Origin: an uncultured Gammaproteobacteria bacterium
GTDB lineage: Bacteria; Pseudomonadota; Gammaproteobacteria; CAMYKB01
Direction: 5' to 3'
Assembly (NCBI GenBank): GCA_947258875.1
Contig: CAMYKB010000010.1
Coordinates: 1-63,941, forward strand
Length of the DNA: 63,941 nucleotides
Position numbers and translations under genes: made by a program. Under the pieces are notes generated by a model. That model searched no databases and had not been told where the DNA came from. It saw only the letters and a program-made list of their open reading frames with translations. Below, one piece after another: positions 1-8,142 of this stretch. How positions within the stretch are numbered: position 1 is the first letter of the stretch; each line of letters begins with the position of its first letter.

Positions 1-114
1 GCAATCAATAAGGCCCGCGCCACGAATAGCGTATTTCCTATCCTCGGTGGCTGCGAGACCGCTCAATGGAACCAAGCTAGTCAAAAAGATAGTACAGATT
101 AGTAACTGTTTCAT
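1..114 (-). CDS. Secreted protein, N-terminal fragment (cut by window edge)
   Basis: A reading frame begins with ATG at 114 and runs off the left edge, giving 38 residues. It opens with a clear Sec signal peptide: Lys at position 3, then a hydrophobic stretch, then a likely signal peptidase I site after SGLAA. The mature part starts TEDRKYAIRGAGLIDC. A GAGG ribosome-binding site sits six bases before the ATG, which supports the start. The Arg-Gly-Ala-Gly...Cys opening resembles small periplasmic proteins of unknown function in proteobacteria, but too little is present to name a family. The export call is firm; the function is unknown. Confidence 0.6.
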   Translation of the reverse strand, partial: MKQLLICTIFLTSLVPLSGLAATEDRKYAIRGAGLIDC

Positions 115-664
115 AGTAGGCCTCATGTCTTGTAATCTCTCTATTATTCTGCCGATACTAACACGGTACCGCCTTCGCCGCCGCCCTGTATAACTTTCGA
201 ATTTATGCGAATCTATTACCCCGGCGCATACCTAAATTCAATTTGCAAATGCAACTCTAGCTGCCGGCAACAGGGCGAAGTAAGAAGTGTGTCGCAGTCT
301 ATGGTGACATATTCAAACGTTATGGATGGTTTACCCCGTGGATTCTTGGAGTGACCCGATTCTGCCGGATTCGCTGCGTTAGATTCGACTCGCTTCAGGA
401 GGAAATGTTGACGACGGAGACGATTAAGAAAGATACGCTTGCCGGCCCGCAGCGTAGAGAAGTCATCCGAGACATGTATGATCCTCACGTTGCACGAACA
501 CCCCATCGATCAAATAAGGGGAATCGTTCCTCGATCACGGCACTTCCGAGCAACAACAACGCTCTTTTTAACTTCACCTGCAGGACGCTCAAACCCAGAC
601 TCACTGAGCCTGGAGATCTACCCACAGATCTCCAGGCTCGGATTGAGCACTACGGGCCTAATTT
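115..664. other. Non-coding stretch between two secreted-protein genes
   Basis: No convincing gene is visible in these 550 bases. Short frames on both strands have no recognisable domain, and the longest plus-strand one runs into the antisense of the PEP-CTERM gene. The left end must carry the promoter and ribosome-binding site of the incomplete gene at 1-114. The right end holds a perfect 14-bp inverted repeat just past the stop of the PEP-CTERM gene. Confidence 0.6.
606..639 (-). terminator. Perfect 14-bp hairpin downstream of the PEP-CTERM gene
   Basis: The arms at 606-619 and 626-639 are exact reverse complements (GAGCCTGGAGATCT and AGATCTCCAGGCTC) around a six-base loop. The structure lies about 25 bases past the stop codon of the minus-strand gene at 665. 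No T-run follows on the minus strand, so it is not a textbook intrinsic terminator. It may be a 3'-end stabilising hairpin or act with Rho. Confidence 0.5.
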
Positions 665-2230
665 CTATACGATCGTTCGACGACGACTGACCAGCCCTAT
701 CAGAACGAATCCGATACCGAACAGGAACAGGATTCCGGGTTCCGGAACCTGAACATCGAATGATGTACCAACAATCGGATCAAACCCCGCCATGGCAAAG
801 GTGCTACTAAACAAAGGCGGTGTGCTAAAGAGATCAAATGACTCATTGATCAGATTGCCGATACCGATGCTCTCATCGCCAAAGGGCGTGCCGAAAGTAG
901 CAGTCAACAGATCAACTGTGATATTACCGTCGATGTCAAGAAACAACTGGTTGACCAACTCGCCGGCGTTCATTGTGAACTCATCACCAATCATCGCTCC
1001 CAGGTAAAACGTTGGCATTACACTGGTGATACCGCCACTGAATGCCATCGTGGGTAGATCATCCCATGTAAGGCCACTAACCGATGTAACCCTGCCAAAG
1101 CCCGTGACGTCGACGGGTTGTGTAAATTCGAGGTCTACCATTAATGTCGGTGTGAATTCAAAAGATTGCACCAAGTCAATCTGAGGGCCCAATTCGACAT
1201 TAATCAAATCGTAGGAGATGCTAAAACCAGCACCAAGATCTGCACTGCCTCCAAAGAGCCCGCCAACACCGGTTGCCGCTACTGAAAGTATGTTGTCAAC
1301 GTCGAGGCTGATATCTAATAAGTCATCCTGCCCTTGAGAAACAAGTTGTGTGCCCGTGCTATCTAGCCCGCCCGAGGTATTGGGTTCCGGCAAATAGGCT
1401 GTAATCGTTCCCAGATTTCCCAAACCGACTGGTACCGGGATTTCCAGTTCAGCTGGAAAGCCTGTGGGTAGATCGACCGCACCGACAGCAACTGCTGCGT
1501 CCAACGCATCGCTCAAAATGCCTGAGCCTCCAAAATATTCAATTCCACCCTCTCCATCCTGGTTGAAGGATATGAGCTCTTGAGTGCCGCCCAGCGTACC
1601 GGTGCCAAATGATGCGGTATCACACGCGCCGAGAAGACATCCCGTGGCTGCAAATGTCGCGGATACCTCCATCACGACAGATAAAGAAGCTGACATGGTC
1701 GGGAACTGAGTGTTCAGGCTATCGCCGGTGAGCGAACTGGTCGGATTCAGGCTGACAAGTTGTCCGGGTACGATATCGCTTACCTCAGGAACAATGACTT
1801 GCGTATTGTAATTCACTAGCGCATCCACTGATCCACTATCAGCCGTAACACCTAACTCGAAACCTATCCTTCCCTGTGTGTTCGCCGAAACCTCAAGTCC
1901 CGTCGAAGTGTCAACATTGAAGTATTGGGTCGGCTCAGAACCACACAAGAAAGGGCAAATGTTCCAGGCTACCCACAAGGGGTTGAGAACCTGAGTATTA
2001 CCGCCAACGAATCCACCGACTGATCCACTTTCATTCCATGTCGTTCCGTAGAAGTTTGGCTCGTCCGGCTCCAGCTGCAAAGCGGTACCCGTACCCCACA
2101 TGCTTTGGTCTTGAGAGGAAAAAGACAGATTCGACTCGACCGGGACTGCCCAAGTCGCGCTGCTAAAGATTAAGAGAAGTGCTACTGATGCGATGCTGTT
2201 TATCAGCTTTCTTATGCTTTTGATACTCAT
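665..2230 (-). CDS. PEP-CTERM sorting-domain surface protein
   Basis: A 521-residue exported protein. Residues 1-28 form a signal peptide ending near SSATWA. The body is rich in Gly, Ser, Thr, Asp and Asn with almost no Lys, typical of extracellular beta-rich proteins. The C-terminus has the three-part PEP-CTERM signal: VPEP, a hydrophobic helix (GILFLFGIGFVLIGLV) and an Arg cluster (SRRR). In known systems an exosortase cuts at this signal and the protein is delivered to the surface or into exopolysaccharide. The body matches no catalytic family I recognise; it has four Cys clustered in two places (near CPFLC and CLLGAC). GGAG eight bases before the ATG supports the start. It stands alone, with long gaps on both sides, so the exosortase must be elsewhere in the genome. 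Confidence 0.88.
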   Translation of the reverse strand: MSIKSIRKLINSIASVALLLIFSSATWAVPVESNLSFSSQDQSMWGTGTALQLEPDEPNFYGTTWNESGSVGGFVGGNTQVLNPLWVAWNICPFLCGSEPTQYFNVDTSTGLEVSANTQGRIGFELGVTADSGSVDALVNYNTQVIVPEVSDIVPGQLVSLNPTSSLTGDSLNTQFPTMSASLSVVMEVSATFAATGCLLGACDTASFGTGTLGGTQELISFNQDGEGGIEYFGGSGILSDALDAAVAVGAVDLPTGFPAELEIPVPVGLGNLGTITAYLPEPNTSGGLDSTGTQLVSQGQDDLLDISLDVDNILSVAATGVGGLFGGSADLGAGFSISYDLINVELGPQIDLVQSFEFTPTLMVDLEFTQPVDVTGFGRVTSVSGLTWDDLPTMAFSGGITSVMPTFYLGAMIGDEFTMNAGELVNQLFLDIDGNITVDLLTATFGTPFGDESIGIGNLINESFDLFSTPPLFSSTFAMAGFDPIVGTSFDVQVPEPGILFLFGIGFVLIGLVSRRRTIV

Positions 2231-3144
2231 GATTGCTCTCCATTAAACCCTGATGACTTATCGTTGTTGTACGCGAGGCGTGGTGCTGACGCGCGCTATG
2301 CCTACCTTACTTATTTTGGGTCTACCTGCTTTCTACCGGTAAAGGCCACTTGCACAGAACAGGCCTCAATCGGGAGGATCAGCACCGAACGTATATCCCC
2401 TGTTGTTTGCGACGCCACTAAACTGCGAGCTAACGCGATTGGGGGCAGCGGTTGAATATGTGAAGCACAAATCACGCCACCTAAGAAAATGTGTGTATTA
2501 TCAGGGCGTTGAGAAGGAAGGACCCGAAACAAGGTCTGGGTGCATGGCGAAACTGTAAACAATTTCGACACATCTCAGCCCATTCCTGGGCCAAGATCAC
2601 CGAAAAACCCGACGTAATCTGAAAATACACTTAATTATCAATGTATTGACGCATTTTCAGAAAAAAAGACTTTAAAATAAATAAGTTAAGACATGAAGCA
2701 CGCTAAAAACTCAGCATGAGTAGCACTGCTTTTACTTCCTTCGAGCTGTGACTACTAAAGAAGGAACAATACCGCGCCACTCGATTATTGTGTAAGCATC
2801 TCGCGATTGTATGTCCTGATATTCACGCCAACACCTGGACACGATACTCAAGACCGCTGAAACCCTCAGTACCAAACAGAGTCTCGCAATTACCGCAATG
2901 AGCCCCCACCGCAAAACATAAGGTCAAGCGCAATGACCGGTTGGAGAGCAATCCGTTGATTACTAACTACAAACACAGCGGAAAACCTTTAAGCCATTGA
3001 TTTATATTGTTTATAAAGAAGCAAACAAGTGACCTGAAAAATGCTAAACCGACCCGAACGGACAGGCAGTCAATAATTGGTCAAAAATAGTCAAAAGAGA
3101 TGTGAAGGGATTTAATGAATCTAGCTCTTTTTTTGAAGGGATGT
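2231..3144. other. Long intergenic region, no gene recognised
   Basis: More than 900 bases lie between the PEP-CTERM gene and tRNA-Val. The short frames here (for example 2311-2571 minus and 2732-2914 minus) show no domain, no ribosome-binding site and no signal peptide. The left part must carry the promoter of the PEP-CTERM gene. I looked for a sigma-54 type TGGCAC/TTGC pair, since PEP-CTERM genes are often controlled that way, and did not find one. The part around 2620-2700 is A+T rich. Decayed sequence or a small RNA cannot be excluded. Confidence 0.5.
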
Positions 3145-3221
3145 TGGTAGGCGCGAGTGGACTCGAACCACCGACCCCCACCATGTCAAGGTGGTGCTCT
3201 AACCAACTGAGCTACGCGCCT
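3145..3221 (-). tRNA. tRNA-Val (anticodon GAC)
   Basis: The minus strand folds as a complete cloverleaf: acceptor AGGCGCG pairs with CGCGCCT; D arm TAGCTCAGTTGGTTAGAGC; anticodon stem CCACC/GGTGG around loop TTGACAT; T arm with TTCGAGT. The anticodon GAC reads GUC and GUU valine codons. The interior is nearly identical to the E. coli GAC valine tRNA. Discriminator A and the CCA end (3147-3145) are encoded. Confidence 0.95.
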
Positions 3222-3234
3222 AACGCAAGGTGCA

Positions 3235-3253
3235 GGAATTTATCATAAATTCC
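3235..3253. repeat. 19-bp palindrome upstream of tRNA-Val
   Basis: GGAATTTA and TAAATTCC flank a three-base centre, forming a perfect dyad whose edge lies 13 bases from the tRNA 5' end. It falls where the tRNA leader or promoter would be. The A+T-rich centre could hold a -10 element, but no convincing -35 stands at the right distance. Role unknown. Confidence 0.4.
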
Positions 3254-3365
3254 AGATAATGAACAGGACGCTCCTGAATTCAATAGTTAGTACGATTAAC
3301 TTGCCTGATATTATTTCGTTCTCCATGCGCAACATATCCCGAAACCTTCATACCCTAACGGGGGG

Positions 3366-5378
3366 TCATGCCTTTTCGAAAAGATGATTCCTGAGGTTTT
3401 CCATTTCATCGCGCAGTTTTGCGGCTTGTTCAAACTCCAGATTCTGTGCGTGCTCGAACATTTGTTGCTCAAGTTCTTTAATACGTTTTACGCCCTGCTC
3501 TTTTGACATCGTAGCATACTCGATATCCTCTTCAGCGACTTTGGCATATCGCAACGCCGAAGCCATCCCACTCTTGGCATAGGCCCCTTCCATGATATCG
3601 GCGATACGCTTTTGCACGCCCTTGGGCGTGATACCGTGTTGCTTGTTGAAGGCGAGCTGTTTGTCTCGGCGGCGGCTGGTTTCGTCGATGGCGCGTTGCA
3701 TGGAACCGGTAATTTTATCGGCATACATAATAGCTTTGCCGTTGATGTTGCGTGCGGCGCGACCGATGGTTTGAATCAGGGCTCGGTCGGAACGCAGGAA
3801 ACCTTCCTTGTCGGCATCGAGTATCGCTACCAGCGAAACTTCCGGTATATCCAGGCCCTCGCGTAACAGGTTAATACCGACCAGCACATCGAACTCACCC
3901 AACCTCAGGTCGCGGAGTATCTCTACACGCTCGACGGTGTCGATGTCTGAATGCAAATAACGCACTCTGACACCATGCTCCTGCACATAATCCGTCAAGT
4001 CCTCGGCCATGCGCTTGGTTAATGTGGTGACCAGGACACGTTCTTGTTTACCCGTACGTTCATTAATCTCCGACAACAGATCATCCACCTGGGTGGCAGC
4101 CGCACGAATCTCAATTTCCGGATCAACCAGCCCGGTTGGACGCACCACCTGCTCCACGACAGCATCGGCATGCTGCTCCTCGTATGCTCCCGGTGTTGCG
4201 GATACGAAAATGGCTTGCGGAATAGTGGTTTCGAATTCCTCAAACTTGAGTGGCCGGTTATCCAATGCGGAAGGTAGACGGAAACCGTATTCGACTAACG
4301 TTTCCTTACGCGAGCGATCACCCTTATACATGGCACCGAATTGCGGAATCGAAACATGGCTTTCATCGATCACCATGAGGCCGTCATCCGGCAGGTAATC
4401 CAGCAAACAGGGTGGCGGTTCCCCTGGCTGTCGCCCTGAGAGATAGCGCGAATAGTTTTCAATGCCGTTGCAATAGCCGAGCTCCTGGATCATTTCAATG
4501 TCGAAGCGTGTGCGCTGTTCCAGGCGTTGTGCCTCGACAAGCTTGTTGGCGTCGCGTAGTTGCGTCAAGCGGATCTGCAATTCTTCCTTGATGCTGTCAA
4601 GGGCCTCGAGCAGGGTATCGCGCGGCGTCACATAATGGGTCTTGGGATAAATCGTCAGACGCGGCACCCGTCGCAGAATTTCACCTGTCAGCGGATCGAA
4701 ATAACTCAATTGCTCAATTTCATCATCAAAGAGCTCGACACGCACGGCCTCGCGGTCAGAATCGGCTGGATGGACGTCAATCACTTCGCCCCGCACCCGG
4801 AACGTCCCACGGCGTAGCTCCACGTCATTACGCGCATATTGCAACTCGGCCAGCCGCCGCAACAGCTTACGTTGATCGATCTTGTCGCCACGATCCAGAT
4901 GCAGGACCATATTCAGATACGATCCCGGATCACCCAGGCCATAAATAGCCGATACCGTCGCCACGATAATGGTATCGTGACGCTCCAGCAGGGCCTTGGT
5001 CGCCGACAGGCGCATCTGTTCGATATGGTCATTCACCGAGGCATCTTTTTCGATAAAGGTATCGCTGGAGGGCACATAGGCTTCAGGCTGGTAGTAGTCG
5101 TAATACGAGACAAAATATTCAACCGCGTTATGCGGAAAAAACTCTTTCATCTCGCCGTAGAGCTGCGCGGCCAGAGTTTTATTGTGAGCCATGATGATCG
5201 TCGGCCGCTGCACTTGATGGATCACATTGGCAATGGTGAAGGTCTTGCCGGAACCCGTCACACCCAACAGGGTCTGGAACGCCAGCCCGTCCCGCAAACC
5301 CTCAATAAGTCCGGATATTGCCACAGGCTGATCGCCGGCAGGCTGGTACTCGGTTTCCAACTTAAAAAGCTCCGTCAC
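3366..5378 (-). CDS. uvrB: Excinuclease ABC subunit UvrB
   Basis: UvrB is the damage-verifying helicase-like subunit of nucleotide excision repair. It is loaded by UvrA and then recruits UvrC. At 670 residues it has normal length. Visible in order: Walker A GVTGSGKT (39-46); [20 protein letters not shown] (motif Ia); the Tyr-rich beta-hairpin [13 protein letters not shown] (91-103) that inserts between DNA strands; the DESH Walker B box near 340; the helicase motif [13 protein letters not shown]; and a C-terminal UVR domain (about 625-665) that contacts UvrC. The start is GTG at 5378. It is divergent from the aminotransferase gene at 5454, so the 75-bp gap must hold both promoters. Nothing in the product looks defective. 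Confidence 0.98.
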   Translation of the reverse strand: MTELFKLETEYQPAGDQPVAISGLIEGLRDGLAFQTLLGVTGSGKTFTIANVIHQVQRPTIIMAHNKTLAAQLYGEMKEFFPHNAVEYFVSYYDYYQPEAYVPSSDTFIEKDASVNDHIEQMRLSATKALLERHDTIIVATVSAIYGLGDPGSYLNMVLHLDRGDKIDQRKLLRRLAELQYARNDVELRRGTFRVRGEVIDVHPADSDREAVRVELFDDEIEQLSYFDPLTGEILRRVPRLTIYPKTHYVTPRDTLLEALDSIKEELQIRLTQLRDANKLVEAQRLEQRTRFDIEMIQELGYCNGIENYSRYLSGRQPGEPPPCLLDYLPDDGLMVIDESHVSIPQFGAMYKGDRSRKETLVEYGFRLPSALDNRPLKFEEFETTIPQAIFVSATPGAYEEQHADAVVEQVVRPTGLVDPEIEIRAAATQVDDLLSEINERTGKQERVLVTTLTKRMAEDLTDYVQEHGVRVRYLHSDIDTVERVEILRDLRLGEFDVLVGINLLREGLDIPEVSLVAILDADKEGFLRSDRALIQTIGRAARNINGKAIMYADKITGSMQRAIDETSRRRDKQLAFNKQHGITPKGVQKRIADIMEGAYAKSGMASALRYAKVAEEDIEYATMSKEQGVKRIKELEQQMFEHAQNLEFEQAAKLRDEMENLRNHLFEKA

Positions 5379-5453
5379 AGTCTTATCTCGGCCTGCAAGT
5401 TACAGTATGATTGGGTCCGTTTTTGAACCATTTACTATTTAGGAAATATCGCC

Positions 5454-6641
5454 TTGAGCACTAAACTCTCGAAACGCGTACAGCGCGTCAAGCCCTCACC
5501 CACTCTGGCAGTGACCGCGCTCGCCAATAAACTCCGTTCCGAAGGCCGTGATGTCATCGGTCTGGGTGCCGGGGAACCGGATTTTGACACCCCGGATCAC
5601 ATCAAAGAAGCGGCGATTGCTGCTATCCATGCCGGCAAGACCAAATACACGCCCGTTGACGGCACTGCCACGCTCAAGCAGGCCATTATAGATAAATTCC
5701 AGCGCGATAACGGACTCAGCTATGGAGCCGACCAGATCCTGGTATCCAGTGGCGGCAAACAGAGTTTCTACAACCTCTGCCAGGCCATGTTGGATGAAGG
5801 CGATGAGGTCATTATTCCGGCACCCTATTGGGTATCCTACCCGGATATGGTGCTACTGGCTGACGCTAAGCCCGTAATCGTCAGTGCCGGTCAGGAGCAA
5901 GGTTTCAAACTACGCCCTGAACAGCTGGAGGCGGCCATCACGCCACGCACGCGCCTGTTCGTGATCAACAGCCCCTCCAACCCTACCGGAGTCGCCTATA
6001 GCCAGAATGAATTGCAGGCACTTGCTGAGGTACTGCTGAAGCACCCGCAGGTACTGATCGCAACCGATGACATGTATGAGCACATCATGTTCGCAGGCAA
6101 AGCATTCGTGACCCTGCTGAATGCCTGCCCCGAGCTCTACGACCGCACTATCGTGCTCAATGGTGTATCAAAGGCTTACTCGATGACAGGCTGGCGCATA
6201 GGTTACGCAGGTGGTCCGGCAGATCTGATCAAGTCCATGAAAAAAATCCAGTCGCAAAGCACTTCGAATGCCAGCTCCATCTCGCAGGCTGCAGCCGAAG
6301 CAGCTCTCAACGGAGACCAGGACTGTGTCAGTACCATGCGCAAGGCCTTTGAGGAACGTCATGATTACGTGGTTGAAACCCTCAATAAAATGAAAGGCGT
6401 GAGCTGTATCCCTTCAGATGGCACGTTTTACAGCTTCCCTAATGTCAGTCAGGCAATAAAGGCTATGGATGGCATCGACACTGATGTGCAGCTGGCGGAA
6501 CAGTTGCTGGATAAGGCCGGTGTTGCACTGGTGCCGGGATCGGCATTCGGCCTCGATGGCCATATCCGGATTTCATTCGCCACCAGTATGGAAAACCTGC
6601 AAAATGCACTGGATCGTATCGCCAAGGCACTAGGCGGCTGA
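5454..6641 (+). CDS. aspC: Class I (type Ib) aspartate aminotransferase
   Basis: A pyridoxal-phosphate aminotransferase of 395 residues. It moves an amino group between aspartate/glutamate and the matching oxo acids, and many members also accept prephenate or aromatic substrates. The PLP-binding Lys is K240 in SKAYSMTGWRIGY. Other family marks are SPSNPTG (173-179), APYWVSYPDM near 123 and the C-terminal substrate Arg in HIRISFA. Length and motifs fit the subgroup Ib enzymes (often named aspC or aatA) rather than E. coli AspC. The start is TTG at 5454, preceded by AGGA nine bases upstream, and no ATG lies nearby in frame. Transcription is divergent from uvrB. Exact substrate preference cannot be read from sequence. 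Confidence 0.9.
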   Translation: MSTKLSKRVQRVKPSPTLAVTALANKLRSEGRDVIGLGAGEPDFDTPDHIKEAAIAAIHAGKTKYTPVDGTATLKQAIIDKFQRDNGLSYGADQILVSSGGKQSFYNLCQAMLDEGDEVIIPAPYWVSYPDMVLLADAKPVIVSAGQEQGFKLRPEQLEAAITPRTRLFVINSPSNPTGVAYSQNELQALAEVLLKHPQVLIATDDMYEHIMFAGKAFVTLLNACPELYDRTIVLNGVSKAYSMTGWRIGYAGGPADLIKSMKKIQSQSTSNASSISQAAAEAALNGDQDCVSTMRKAFEERHDYVVETLNKMKGVSCIPSDGTFYSFPNVSQAIKAMDGIDTDVQLAEQLLDKAGVALVPGSAFGLDGHIRISFATSMENLQNALDRIAKALGG

Positions 6642-6645
6642 AATG

Positions 6646-6680
6646 ATGCCCGCTCAAGAGCATTGCGCTTGACCGGGCAT
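6646..6680 (+). terminator. Hairpin after the aminotransferase, overlapping the tRNA-Asn promoter
   Basis: ATGCCCGCTCAAG (6646-6658) pairs with CTTGACCGGGCAT (6668-6680) with one mismatch and a nine-base loop. It starts five bases after the stop codon. There is no T-run. Its right arm contains the -35 hexamer of the tRNA promoter. It could end or stabilise the aminotransferase transcript. Confidence 0.45.
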
Positions 6681-6697
6681 TACGAGATCAGTACTAT
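6669..6697 (+). promoter_or_regulatory. Sigma-70 promoter of tRNA-Asn
   Basis: TTGACC (6669-6674) and TACTAT (6692-6697) are separated by 17 bases, close to the sigma-70 consensus. The following C-rich discriminator (CTGCCCC) is typical of stable-RNA promoters under stringent control. A start near 6704 would leave a leader of about nine bases before the tRNA. Confidence 0.7.
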
Positions 6698-6712
6698 CTG
6701 CCCCTCTTTGAT

Positions 6713-6788
6713 TCCCCGGTAGCTCAGTTGGTAGAGCGGGTGACTGTTAATCACTAGGTCGGCGGTTCGAGCCCGTCCCGGGGAGCCA
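6713..6788 (+). tRNA. tRNA-Asn (anticodon GTT)
   Basis: A full cloverleaf of 76 bases: acceptor TCCCCGG pairs with CCGGGGA; D arm TAGCTCAGTTGGTAGAGC; anticodon loop CTGTTAA with GTT; T loop TTCGAGC; discriminator G and an encoded CCA (6786-6788). It reads AAC and AAU codons. The convergent galU stop codon lies only 11 bases beyond its 3' end. Confidence 0.96.
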
Positions 6789-6799
6789 CTACTCTTTTT

Positions 6800-7684
6800 C
6801 TAGCTTTCTCCTAAGACCAGGTTTTTGAGGTATTCCCTGAAGCGAGCATTCAGATCAGGGTGCTTCAAGGCATACTCCACATTCGCCTGTAGATAACCCA
6901 ACTTGCTGCCACAATCATAACGTTTACCAGTAAACGGATAGGCCAGCAGGGTCTCGGTTTCCAGCTGCAACGCCAACGCATCGGTCAGTTGGATCTCACC
7001 ACCCGCGCCTTTTCCGGTTTGCTGTAAGCAATCAAAGATTGTTGGTTCCAATATGTAACGACCAACGACACCGATATTCGATGGCGCATTGACCGGTTTT
7101 GGTTTTTCAACGATTCCCTCAATCTTCCAAAGACTATTTTCGCCCTTTGTACCCCGTATAATGCCGTAATTGCTCACCTCGTCTTCGGCTACCGGCATCA
7201 CGCCAATAACACCGCATTGATGTTGCTCATACACCTCCACCATTTGCGAAAGACAGCCTTTATCATCACCATCGATCAGGTCGTCTGCTAACAAGACAGC
7301 AAAGGGTTCATCATCAACTATAGGGCGCGCGCATCCCACAGCATGGCCCAGTCCCAGAGGTTCAGATTGGCGCATGTATACACACGATACGTGCGGAGGT
7401 ACGATATCGCGCACCAGCTCGAGTGTTTCATCCTTGCCCTTGGCCGCCAACTCGGACTCTAGCTCATAGGCCTTATCAAAATGGTCCGCTATGGAACGCT
7501 TGTTACGGCCAGTAACAAAGATCAGGACCTCGATGCCCGCCTCTACGGCCTCTTTTGCCGCATATTGAATCAGTGGCTCATCAACCACGGTCATCATCTC
7601 TTTGGGATTCGCCTTGGTCGCCGGCAAAAACCGTGTCCCCATGCCACCGACCGGAAAAACCGCCTTTCGAACTCGCCTGTTCAT
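6800..7684 (-). CDS. galU: UTP-glucose-1-phosphate uridylyltransferase
   Basis: GalU makes UDP-glucose from UTP and glucose-1-phosphate, a precursor for LPS core, exopolysaccharide and trehalose. The protein is 294 residues. It starts with the nucleotide-binding loop FPVGGMGTRFLPATKA. Further marks are the NPKEMM segment, LLADDLID (metal-binding Asp pair region), EKPK (catalytic Lys) and GAGGEIQLTDA. I placed the start at the ATG at 7684, which has GGAAG about eight bases upstream. An in-frame ATG at 7720 is rejected because it lies in the loop of a strong terminator hairpin belonging to the gene upstream, and homologues start where I start. Expression therefore needs its own promoter in the short gap. 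Confidence 0.95.
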   Translation of the reverse strand: MNRRVRKAVFPVGGMGTRFLPATKANPKEMMTVVDEPLIQYAAKEAVEAGIEVLIFVTGRNKRSIADHFDKAYELESELAAKGKDETLELVRDIVPPHVSCVYMRQSEPLGLGHAVGCARPIVDDEPFAVLLADDLIDGDDKGCLSQMVEVYEQHQCGVIGVMPVAEDEVSNYGIIRGTKGENSLWKIEGIVEKPKPVNAPSNIGVVGRYILEPTIFDCLQQTGKGAGGEIQLTDALALQLETETLLAYPFTGKRYDCGSKLGYLQANVEYALKHPDLNARFREYLKNLVLGES

Positions 7685-7703
7685 TAGTCTGCTTCCATCA
7701 CAA

Positions 7704-7730
7704 TAAAAAAGGGGTAGCATAAACTACCCC
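7704..7730 (-). terminator. Intrinsic terminator after the ComEA-like gene
   Basis: On the minus strand GGGGTAG, loop TTTATG and CTACCCC (7730 to 7711) are followed directly by six T (7710-7705). This is a canonical Rho-independent terminator. It lies 40 bases past the stop of the gene at 7770 and separates it from galU. Confidence 0.88.
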
Positions 7731-7769
7731 TTCCAACAACGAAAGCTCCCGACGAGGGAGTGAGTCACA

Positions 7770-8033
7770 CTACGGCTTGAGCAGAAGATTCTTTCTGTTC
7801 TGCTCAATAGTCGCCTCGCCGATGCCCTTGATCTGCTTGAGATCATCAACCGACTCGAACTTGCCATGTTCGGTTCGGTAGGACACGATTGCTTCTGCCT
7901 TTGACGGGCCGATGCCCTGCAGGTTTTCAGCCAGCGTTTGTGCGTCTGCTGTATTGATATCAACCTGTCCCGCAAAACTCAACGAAGCGAACAACAGAGT
8001 TACTCCAACCACTACAGATTTCATTAAAGACAT
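7770..8033 (-). CDS. ComEA-like helix-hairpin-helix protein, exported
   Basis: A small protein of 87 residues with a signal peptide (1-21, ending SLSFA) and a ComEA-type tandem helix-hairpin-helix domain: VDINTADAQTLAENLQGIG, then LKQIKGIGEATIEQN. This domain binds double-stranded DNA without sequence preference. In transformable bacteria, periplasmic ComEA pulls incoming DNA through the outer membrane. Many gammaproteobacteria carry this short form alone, so competence is possible but not shown by this gene by itself. GGAG eight bases before the ATG at 8033 supports the start. A strong terminator follows. Confidence 0.88.
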   Translation of the reverse strand: MSLMKSVVVGVTLLFASLSFAGQVDINTADAQTLAENLQGIGPSKAEAIVSYRTEHGKFESVDDLKQIKGIGEATIEQNRKNLLLKP

Positions 8034-8142
8034 TCATGTCTCCTTTAGTTTGTTAATGGGTTAGAGCGTGCAAATTTAATAGACCGTTGAATCCTCCACA
8101 GTTAATTTATTCACAACCAAATCAGGTATTCTGACACCTTGG

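Noticed and set aside
216-506. Open frame of 96 codons on the minus strand
   Set aside because: No ribosome-binding site, no domain, Cys/Arg-rich composition like random sequence; no support as a gene.
351-752. Open frame of 133 codons on the plus strand with AGGAGG close to an internal ATG near 404
   Set aside because: The ribosome-binding match is too near the ATG, the product has no recognisable domain and its end runs antisense to the well-supported PEP-CTERM gene and through the hairpin.
2231-2400. Search for a sigma-54 promoter of the PEP-CTERM gene
   Set aside because: No TGGCAC-N5-TTGC arrangement found on the minus strand.
2311-2571. Open frame of 86 codons on the minus strand in the long gap
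   Set aside because: No family resemblance, no start signal and no signal peptide.
4839-5426. Open frame of 195 codons on the plus strand
   Set aside because: It lies antisense to uvrB, whose product is unmistakable; the His- and Gln-rich product is a shadow of the codon bias.
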